Source: CAXTTV01 sp964247295
GTDB lineage: Bacteria; Chloroflexota; Ktedonobacteria; Ktedonobacterales; Ktedonobacteraceae
Direction: 5' to 3'
NCBI GenBank assembly: GCA_964247295.1
Contig: CAXTTV010000260.1
Coordinates: 1 to 5,630 of the forward strand
Length of the DNA stretch: 5,630 nucleotides
In this document: one piece after another, positions 1 through 4,733 of the stretch
Layout of the letters: every line of letters begins with the position of its first letter
How positions within the stretch are numbered: the first letter of the stretch is position 1
Translations under genes and position numbers: made by a program
Notes under the pieces: generated by a model
Told to the model about the DNA's origin: nothing
Database searches by the model: none
Seen by the model: the letters and a program-made list of their open reading frames with translations, nothing else

Positions 1-41
1 CGTACACGGGTTCTCTGCTCACCAACTGACTCCAGAAACAT
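1..41 (-). CDS. Possible 5' end of a gene leaving the window (partial, uncertain)
   Basis: On the minus strand an ATG at 41-39 opens a frame that runs off the left edge after 13 codons (MFLESVGEQRTRV). A purine-rich AAAGGG (57-52) lies 10 nt upstream, a longish but possible ribosome-site spacing. Base composition changes here: the first ~60 bases are about half G+C, while 61-274 is clearly AT-rich, as expected if coding sequence gives way to an intergenic region. The same frame stays open back to about position 320, but the part upstream of the ATG translates to a Phe/Leu/Ser/Tyr-rich string with no family signal, so I do not extend the gene there. Too little is visible to name a product. If real, it is divergent from the receiver gene at 275. 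Confidence 0.25.
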   Translation of the reverse strand, partial: MFLESVGEQRTRV

Positions 42-274
42 CTGAACGGCACCCTTTGAAAACTTGATACTTGCAATATATTCATGATAAAGGTAATATA
101 GCACATTGTGTGTCGTGAGAATAAAGGAGGAGACTTTACCTTCTCCCAATACAAATTTGATGTATCCATAACTTTTACGATGTATAAAGAGAGAGAATAG
201 AGAGGAATTTATCAGAGTTGTAAGGTATACTGGGAAAACCGGGAAGCAATTCTGAAAATCTAAATGGAGCGTAC
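42..274. other. AT-rich intergenic region upstream of the receiver gene
   Basis: No convincing gene lies here; all three plus-strand frames carry early stops. Two overlapping sigma70-like promoter candidates face the receiver gene: TTGATA (64-69) with GATAAA (86-91), 16-bp spacer, and TTGCAA (71-76) with TAATAT (94-99), 17-bp spacer. Either would give a leader of roughly 170-180 nt. A better single -10 match, TATACT (226-231), is closer to the gene but has no recognisable -35. GATGTAT occurs twice on the same strand, at 159-165 and 179-185, exactly 20 bp apart. A purine-rich run covers about 186-207. Confidence 0.4.
123..131 (+). promoter_or_regulatory. Orphan Shine-Dalgarno-like sequence in the leader
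   Basis: AAAGGAGGA is a near-perfect complement of the 16S rRNA tail, yet no ATG, GTG or TTG follows within 5-12 nt and the receiver gene starts about 145 nt further on. The segment GGAGA (129-133) can pair with TCTCC (142-146) to make a small hairpin hiding part of it. It could be a chance purine run, a ribosome standby site, or a remnant of a lost small gene. Only the sequence match is seen. Confidence 0.25.
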
Positions 275-619
275 ATGAAGACAATTTTGTTAGTTGAACC
301 CGACAAAGAAAAGAGCGATTTTATCACTCAAACCTTGCTGGCGGAAGGCTATTCCATCATTGTTACGCGCAACTGTTTTGAAGTCTTCCGGGTGGTGGAT
401 GCAGTAAAACCAGATCTGTTTTTGATTGACTACAACCTGCCAAACCTGAATGGGATTAGCCTGTATGAAAGGCTGCATGCCCGAGAGCAACTCAACAACG
501 TTCCCGTAATTGTTTTGAATTCCTATCAAGCCGATGGAATAGAGCAGATCAAGGAAGTGATAGATCGGGATGCGTTTGTGAAAATGGTGGAGGAGTTTAT
601 CAGTGTGCCGGTCGCCTGA
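275..619 (+). CDS. Stand-alone, degenerate response-regulator receiver domain protein
   Basis: This 114-residue protein is a single CheY-like receiver domain without an output domain. Receivers normally accept a phosphoryl group on an aspartate from a histidine kinase. Visible landmarks: beta-1 (ILLVEPD, 4-10), with Glu8 and Asp10 around the metal-binding position but Pro9 within the usual acidic pair; and PDLFLIDYNLPNLNG (46-60), placing the phosphoacceptor at Asp52. After beta-4 (PVIVLNS, 77-83) the conserved Thr/Ser position is Asn82. The beta-5 segment with the conserved Lys-Pro is absent: the chain goes from a helix (about 86-96) to a final helix (about 99-110), roughly 10-15 residues shorter than a typical receiver. 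The start has a GGAG (266-269) 5 nt upstream. Phosphorylation signalling may be altered or lost; it could be a protein-interaction adaptor. The gene stands alone, no histidine kinase is nearby, and a convergent gene follows. Confidence 0.85.
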   Translation: MKTILLVEPDKEKSDFITQTLLAEGYSIIVTRNCFEVFRVVDAVKPDLFLIDYNLPNLNGISLYERLHAREQLNNVPVIVLNSYQADGIEQIKEVIDRDAFVKMVEEFISVPVA

Positions 620-666
620 TGGCTATGGGATTGCTTCTTGAGTATTCGTCAAGTCATAGAACAAAA

Positions 667-700
667 TTTGACCAGCAGTGGGATCAATCTGCTGGTCAAA
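667..700 (-). terminator. Hairpin terminator between convergent genes
   Basis: A perfect 12-bp inverted repeat (TTTGACCAGCAG at 667-678, its complement at 689-700) encloses a 10-nt loop. Read on the minus strand the stem runs into a U-rich stretch (UUUUGUUCU), as in an intrinsic terminator, so it most likely ends the minus-strand membrane-protein gene, whose stop codon lies 14 bp away. Read on the plus strand it follows the receiver gene stop by 47 bp but is followed by A-rich sequence, so it is a weaker terminator in that direction, though it may still work both ways. Confidence 0.75.
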
Positions 701-713
701 AACGAACAATATT

Positions 714-1211
714 TTACTGCTGCATCGGTGGTAGTTCCTGCTGAGGATAATCCACCTGAGGTTCCTGGTAGTTTTGATCTTTAGGCATGGATGACGATTG
801 AGGGTATTGATATTGTTGTCCACCTTCTCTATAGCTCTCTGGGGGTGGGGGCGGTTGATATCCCTGATCATACGATTGGTAAGGTGGTGGAGCAGCGTTC
901 TGGGGCGGCTGGTACATTGGAGGTTGCTGCATCGGTGGAGCATCCTGATAAACCATTTGAGATCGGCTATAGACAAACAACAATCCCATAGCGAACAGGG
1001 CCGCGACCGCCAGCACTACCCAGAACCAGGCGTGGGTTACAAAATAAATCAAGAGAAAAACCACAAAGAAAGGTCCAAGCGAGAAGCTTCCTCGCCGCCG
1101 ATATCGGGCCGCCCGGCGCATATCCTTCGCTGCCCATTTGGCCGCTTTCCGGTTGTATCTCGCGGCCCTGCGGGCATCCCTATAATTTTGGCGTGGATCG
1201 CCATTCCACAT
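714..1211 (-). CDS. Membrane-hairpin protein with basic N-terminus and Pro/Gln/Tyr-rich tail
   Basis: No named family is recognised. From the chosen start the protein has 165 residues in three zones. Residues 1-41 are strongly basic, with two similar RRAARY blocks (16-21 and 32-37) that probably form an amphipathic cytosolic helix. Residues about 45-59 and 62-81 are two hydrophobic segments joined by a very short turn, giving a hairpin with both ends inside by the positive-inside rule. Residues 88-165 form a disordered tail dominated by Pro (20), Gln (19) and Tyr (10), including five prolines in a row. An ATG 13 codons upstream (1250-1248) is in frame but has no ribosome site, whereas the ATG at 1211-1209 is preceded by AAGGAG at a 6-nt gap, so I prefer the shorter form. 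Such tails usually mediate protein contacts or clustering, but the actual function is unknown. It is transcribed alone, from a promoter at about 1297-1324. Confidence 0.7.
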   Translation of the reverse strand: MWNGDPRQNYRDARRAARYNRKAAKWAAKDMRRAARYRRRGSFSLGPFFVVFLLIYFVTHAWFWVVLAVAALFAMGLLFVYSRSQMVYQDAPPMQQPPMYQPPQNAAPPPYQSYDQGYQPPPPPESYREGGQQYQYPQSSSMPKDQNYQEPQVDYPQQELPPMQQ

Positions 1212-1217
1212 AACAAA

Positions 1218-1223
1218 CTCCTT
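1218..1223 (-). promoter_or_regulatory. Ribosome binding site that decides the membrane-protein start
   Basis: AAGGAG on the minus strand sits 6 nt before the ATG at 1211-1209. The in-frame upstream ATG at 1250-1248 is preceded only by AAACGCAAAT, with no Shine-Dalgarno match. This favours translation from 1211. Confidence 0.7.
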
Positions 1224-1259
1224 TGCTGCTGACGTATCGCCTTCTGCCATATTTGCGTT

Positions 1260-1279
1260 TCTACAATTGTATACGTAGA
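1260..1279. repeat. Cluster of overlapping short palindromes near the transcription start
   Basis: CAATTG (1264-1269), GTATAC (1269-1274) and TACGTA (1272-1277) overlap, flanked by the inverted pair TCTAC (1260-1264) and GTAGA (1275-1279). They lie about 10-30 bp downstream of the predicted minus-strand transcription start, where a repressor operator or small leader hairpin could sit. The arms are short and AT-rich, so chance is a real alternative. Confidence 0.3.
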
Positions 1280-1296
1280 TACTTGATCCAGGTTAA

Positions 1297-1324
1297 ATTA
1301 TACATCAGCGCATCCTCTCGTAAA
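1297..1324 (-). promoter_or_regulatory. Sigma70-type promoter for the membrane-protein gene
   Basis: On the minus strand a perfect -10 TATAAT (1302-1297) lies 16 bp downstream of TTTACG (1324-1319), a four-of-six match to the -35 consensus. The predicted transcription start is near 1290, giving an untranslated leader of about 80 nt before the preferred ATG at 1211. Confidence 0.6.
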
Positions 1325-1330
1325 TATCAT

Positions 1331-1360
1331 TTGAGAATTTCCTGCTGATTACGTTCTATT
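1331..1360 (+). promoter_or_regulatory. Candidate promoter for the HEAT-like protein gene
   Basis: TTGAGA (1331-1336, four of six) is followed after 18 bp by TCTATT (1355-1360, four of six). The leader would be about 40 nt. It lies back to back with the minus-strand promoter, the two -35 boxes being only 6 bp apart, so a single regulator bound between them could affect both genes. The -10 is weak, so the exact assignment is uncertain. Confidence 0.4.
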
Positions 1361-1407
1361 AAAGAATAGAGTTAAACCGGTCTGTCCCTGTTGAGTGGAG
1401 GTGCGTT

Positions 1408-2280
1408 ATGTCACAGCGATATGAGATAGTTGTAGGAGAAAAGATAACCTGGGTGGCGCACGCCATTAAGGATCACCAGGAATTCCAGAGGCGTGCCAGG
1501 AGCGTAGCGCAAGATTTAGGGCCGGATGCTATTGAGGTGCTCCCAAGGTTTTTTCATCATCCGCCTGTACAGCCAGGAGAGCAAAAAAATCCCTCGGGCC
1601 GCCTGGGGCAGTGGCTGGCAACCTGCCAGGCTGCCATCTTTGAGATCCTGTATTTCCTGGGGGAGCCTGCCTTGCCCCTGCTGAGACGCGTTGCCTATGG
1701 ATCATATGACTGGACACAACCCCTCGCCATTGATATTCTCTGTCGTTTTGCCATGGAAGGCCTGGAACGGGAAAGGATAGACCAGGAGCTAGGTGAAGCG
1801 ATCCCAGAGATTAACTATGATGCCGTCCTTTACTCCAGAGAGTATCTGGCAAAGGTAACTCTGACTGCCCCAAAGATCAGAGTTGCTTACAAAAATTTGA
1901 TCGAGGAGTGCCTGGATGATAATGAACCTGAGGAGGTTCTAGAACTTATCGAACCACTTGCTCAATATAATGCTTCGATCTGCGCCCCATATGAGTTGAT
2001 CTTACGACAGTGGATGAGGGGCGAGAACCTGCGGGAGCAGACGCCAATTGAAGAGAAGTGTGGTACAAAGGTTGAAGAGGGTCAGCAGATACCCGAGCTA
2101 CAGGAGGGGCAGGTCTATGTTTCCTCCGTTATGTATAATTCTGTTCGGGCCGCCCTGATCCTCTCGCATCTGTATCCTCACGACACGGAAGTACGTGAGC
2201 GGATCAAGAATTTAAGTAAGCATTACCCCGACCCGCGCGTAATAGAAGAATTGCGGGTCTATTTACAACAATTTAAATAA
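1408..2280 (+). CDS. Unrecognised helical protein with HEAT-like segment
   Basis: I do not recognise this 290-residue protein. It has no signal peptide or membrane segment and reads as soluble and cytoplasmic. It is probably largely helical. Residues about 72-118 resemble a pair of HEAT-type helices: a helix ending FLGEPALPLLRRVA (83-96) followed by a second helix (103-118), a pattern usual in helical-repeat scaffolds that bind other proteins. Residues 160-186 are an acidic helical stretch (EECLDDNEPEEVLELIE), and the last ~50 residues form further charged helices after VYVSSVMYNSVRAALIL (236-252). No catalytic motif is evident. The start is well supported: GGAGG (1397-1401) lies 6 nt before the ATG. 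Its stop overlaps the end of the convergent dehydratase gene by 8 bp. A scaffold or regulatory role is a guess from fold character only. Confidence 0.75.
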   Translation: MSQRYEIVVGEKITWVAHAIKDHQEFQRRARSVAQDLGPDAIEVLPRFFHHPPVQPGEQKNPSGRLGQWLATCQAAIFEILYFLGEPALPLLRRVAYGSYDWTQPLAIDILCRFAMEGLERERIDQELGEAIPEINYDAVLYSREYLAKVTLTAPKIRVAYKNLIEECLDDNEPEEVLELIEPLAQYNASICAPYELILRQWMRGENLREQTPIEEKCGTKVEEGQQIPELQEGQVYVSSVMYNSVRAALILSHLYPHDTEVRERIKNLSKHYPDPRVIEELRVYLQQFK

Positions 2281-3214
2281 AAGCTGTGTCACCAGAGCCG
2301 CAAATCAGAGCACACACCTTCGAGTTCGGGTCTACCTGTACTTTGTCCGCTTGAAGCGCGGCAATTGTAGCGGCTGCTCCCAACTCAACAGCCAGGCCCA
2401 TCTCATTCCAGAGCCAGAGGGCCGCCTGGTGCATCTCCTCATCGCTCACCAGGACAATCTCTGAGACATGTTGTTGAATAATCTCCAGATTCAAATCAGA
2501 GCTCAGACGGGGAGCCAGAGAGGTCGCGGCTGTCGAGATGGTGGGTAGTTCAACCAGATGTCGCGCGCGCAGACTCTCGTAAAGGGTGGGTGCGCCAGTA
2601 GGTTCCACGCCGATAATCCTGATTTCTGGATTGAGAGCATGGAGAGCTAGACTGATCCCGCTGATCAGGCCGCCGCCGCCAATCGCGACCAGCACCGTAT
2701 CAATCTCGGGTAGAGCCTCGTAGATCTCAAGGCCGAGTGTCCCCTGACCCGCGATAATCTTGGGATCAGCGAAAGGATGAAAATAGTTAAGACCATTTTC
2801 CCGCGCTAGCGTCAGAGCTGCCTGATTCGCCTCATCCCAGACCTGCCCCTCATAGATTACATGAGCACCCCAGCTTTGAAGCTTGAGCGCCCTGGATTGA
2901 GGAATAATGTGAGGAAGATAGACGGTCGTCGGTACATGAAAAAGCCACCCGACATACGCCACTCCCAGGCCATGATTACCGCCGGAGGCCGTCACAATCC
3001 CTCTAGATGCGATCTCAGGATTCAGGCTTAAAAAGCTATTGACCGCGCCGCGTACCTTAAAAGAACCGGTTATCTGAAGATTTTCCAGCTTCAAAAACAG
3101 ATTATCTGTGGTACAGATCTGGTTGCGAATGGGAGCCGCCTTCATAAAAGGTGTAAGACGAATGTGAGGAGAGATTCGTTCTCTGGCATCCTGGATAGAA
3201 CTGAGGTCGAGCAC
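2273..3214 (-). CDS. PLP-dependent serine/threonine dehydratase-family enzyme
   Basis: This 313-residue protein is a fold-type II pyridoxal-phosphate enzyme of the threonine/serine ammonia-lyase family, which turns L-threonine or L-serine into 2-oxobutanoate or pyruvate plus ammonia in the cytoplasm. The landmarks are in order: KLENLQITGSFKVRGA with the PLP-linking Lys53; ASGGNHG (76-82), the substrate and cofactor loop; the glycine-rich phosphate-binding loop IGGGGLISG (178-186); VELGAAA (277-283); and CGSGDT (305-310), in the place of the usual SGGN that contacts the pyridine nitrogen. The length matches single-domain members; there is no C-terminal ACT domain, so isoleucine feedback of the IlvA type is not expected. 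The start codon is GTG, with AGGAAGGG 10 nt upstream. Related enzymes include serine racemase and hydroxyamino-acid dehydratases, so the substrate is not settled. No amino-acid pathway neighbours are visible. Confidence 0.88.
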   Translation of the reverse strand: MLDLSSIQDARERISPHIRLTPFMKAAPIRNQICTTDNLFLKLENLQITGSFKVRGAVNSFLSLNPEIASRGIVTASGGNHGLGVAYVGWLFHVPTTVYLPHIIPQSRALKLQSWGAHVIYEGQVWDEANQAALTLARENGLNYFHPFADPKIIAGQGTLGLEIYEALPEIDTVLVAIGGGGLISGISLALHALNPEIRIIGVEPTGAPTLYESLRARHLVELPTISTAATSLAPRLSSDLNLEIIQQHVSEIVLVSDEEMHQAALWLWNEMGLAVELGAAATIAALQADKVQVDPNSKVCALICGSGDTAFI

Positions 3215-3224
3215 AGCACTTAAA

Positions 3225-3232
3225 CCCTTCCT
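3225..3232 (-). promoter_or_regulatory. Ribosome binding site supporting a GTG start
   Basis: AGGAAGGG on the minus strand lies 10 nt before the GTG at 3214-3212. No ATG or GTG is available in frame between it and this codon, and the next internal Met is residue 24, within the conserved N-terminal part of the enzyme, so GTG is the best start. Confidence 0.6.
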
Positions 3233-3274
3233 AAACGAATAGAAAATTCCGCTTATCCCTTAGTAAGTATGTCA

Positions 3275-3305
3275 TAGACAGGGGGAACATTTCCATGAAT
3301 ACAAT
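3275..3305 (+). promoter_or_regulatory. Candidate promoter with 19-bp spacer and internal dyad, upstream of the channel gene
   Basis: TAGACA (3275-3280) and TACAAT (3300-3305) each match the sigma70 consensus at five of six positions but are separated by 19 bp rather than 17. The spacer contains the inverted repeat GGAA-CAT-TTCC (3284-3294), whose centre falls within one base of the spacer midpoint. Long spacers with a central dyad are typical of promoters activated by MerR-family regulators, but the arms here are only 4 bp. The leader to the channel start would be about 115 nt. The rest of the 3215-3428 gap shows nothing else I can support. Confidence 0.35.
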
Positions 3306-3428
3306 AGAGTGATAAACTTTAAAGATCTTAAGGGAAATATTCACGCTCGCCCATTGTTTTTAACTCTAGAAAAGGTTTGTTCCGAATCAAGCAAAGCCTC
3401 TGCGTCCGCGATATAAAAGGGAGAATGA

Positions 3429-4580
3429 ATGGAAATCTGTGTCGGTATTCTTGGTATTATTTTAATTCTGGTCGTGTTACAGGACGGATTTGAGACAATT
3501 GTCCTGCCGCGCCGCGTGATACGCCGCTATCGTTTCGCTCGTCTATTTTATATGTCCACCTGGAAACCCTGGTCAGCACTTGCAAAAAAAATCAAATCCA
3601 CCGATCGTCGAGAGTATATGCTGAGTTTTTTTGGTCCCCTCTCACTGTTGATGCTGCTCGTCTCCTGGGGGGGGATGATGATCTTTGGCTTTGCATTGGC
3701 ACAGTGGGGGTTGGGATCGCATGTTCAGGCGGTTGATCGTTCGGTCAGTTTTACAACGGATCTTTATTTTAGTGGGGTCACGTTTTTCACGCTTGGGTAT
3801 GGAGATGTTATTCCTATCTCACCGATCGCCCGCGTATTGGCAGTTACTGAGACCGGATTAGGTTTTGCCTTCCTGGCCCTGGTGATTGGATATGTGCCGG
3901 TCATCTATCAGTCGTTTTCTAGAAGAGAGAGCAGTATTTCTTTAATGGATGCTCATGCTGGTTCACCGCCCAGCGCCGGTGAACTTTTACGGAGGCATAG
4001 TCAGGAGCGTGAGGAGCTCTCTGAACATCTTCACGAGTGGGAGATCTGGTGCGCGGAACTATTGGAAAGTCACCTCTCCTATCCCGTCCTAATGTATTAT
4101 CGCTCCCAGCATGATAATCAGTCCTGGCTGGCGACCCTGACAACGATTCTCGATGTTTGTGCCCTTGGAATGATCGGGATAGATGATGTCTCATCGCAGA
4201 CCGCAGGTTTTACCTTTGCGATCGCGCGCCACGCGGCAGTGGATCTTTCACAAACATTTGAGATCCAACCAGATAAAGCCTGCCATCCGCACGACCGCCT
4301 CTCTCCCCAGGGTTTTCAAGAACTCAAGCAGATCTTGTTAGAGGCAGGCTTTGATATGCACGATGAAGAGACAGCCGAACAGCGGCTGGCCGAGATCCGG
4401 GCCTTGTACGAGCCATACATCATCCCGCTCTCAAAGCTTATGATGATGTCTTTGTCAGAATGGTATTCAAAGGATCAGGGAAAAGACGATTGGCAGACCA
4501 GCGCCTGGGATCATTCTCCCAAAAACTTAATTGCCCTGGAATCTCGGCGAAAAAGAGTAAAAGAACATCACGCTAGATAG
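3429..4580 (+). CDS. Potassium channel-family membrane protein with large cytoplasmic C-terminal domain
   Basis: This 383-residue protein is a two-transmembrane-type ion channel with an extra N-terminal segment. It should sit in the inner membrane and pass K+ as a tetramer. Residues about 3-18 are a first hydrophobic segment ending at LQDGFETIVLPRR (17-29), a charged junction. The outer helix is at about 66-92, the pore helix and selectivity filter TLGYGD at about 112-126, and the inner helix at about 133-160. TxGYGD is the diagnostic K+ filter. Residues 161-383 are soluble and mostly helical, starting with a charged coil (184-206) and including LLESHLSYPVLMYYRSQH (211-228); the domain has no RCK/TrkA nucleotide-binding signature and I know no name for it. 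The tail is basic (372-383). Start: AAGGGAG 5 nt before ATG. The gene is divergent from the dehydratase and has no same-strand partner. Confidence 0.88.
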   Translation: MEICVGILGIILILVVLQDGFETIVLPRRVIRRYRFARLFYMSTWKPWSALAKKIKSTDRREYMLSFFGPLSLLMLLVSWGGMMIFGFALAQWGLGSHVQAVDRSVSFTTDLYFSGVTFFTLGYGDVIPISPIARVLAVTETGLGFAFLALVIGYVPVIYQSFSRRESSISLMDAHAGSPPSAGELLRRHSQEREELSEHLHEWEIWCAELLESHLSYPVLMYYRSQHDNQSWLATLTTILDVCALGMIGIDDVSSQTAGFTFAIARHAAVDLSQTFEIQPDKACHPHDRLSPQGFQELKQILLEAGFDMHDEETAEQRLAEIRALYEPYIIPLSKLMMMSLSEWYSKDQGKDDWQTSAWDHSPKNLIALESRRKRVKEHHAR

Positions 4581-4590
4581 GGTCCTGGAA

Positions 4591-4615
4591 TGAGCGGATC
4601 TGTCAGATCTGCTCA
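4591..4615 (+). terminator. Hairpin after the channel gene, possible terminator without U-tract
   Basis: TGAGCGGATCT (4591-4601) pairs with AGATCTGCTCA (4605-4615) through 11 pairs including one G-U, with a 3-nt loop, starting 10 bp after the channel stop codon. Position and stem strength suit a terminator or an mRNA-end stabilising structure, but no run of U follows on either strand, so intrinsic termination is uncertain. Confidence 0.45.
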
Positions 4616-4733
4616 TCTGAGATCACAACCTCACAAATCTACTATTGGCCCTGGTTACTAAAGCGCCACGTGTTCCAGCGATCTTGTATGCCCTGTTTAA
4701 GGATCGCGGGCATTTCCGTATTTGCCATGAGTG

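Noticed and set aside
290..529. Minus-strand frame opposite the receiver gene
   Set aside because: The plus-strand frame carries clear receiver motifs and a good ribosome site; the opposite frame has neither.
798..1232. Long plus-strand open frame opposite the membrane-hairpin gene
   Set aside because: It lacks a ribosome site, reads as Arg/Trp/Ser-rich sequence without family signal, and is the complement of the biased Pro/Gln/Tyr and Arg/Ala codons of the minus-strand gene.
3322..3329. AAGATCTT palindrome as an operator
   Set aside because: An isolated 8-bp palindrome in AT-rich DNA with no second copy; chance occurrence is likely.
3919..4194. Minus-strand frame inside the channel gene
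   Set aside because: Low-information Arg/His/Ser-rich translation with no start signal, within a well-supported channel coding sequence.
4688..4713. Inverted repeat ATGCCC / GGGCAT as terminator of the CPBP gene
   Set aside because: Only six pairs around a 14-nt loop, and no U-run on the minus strand.
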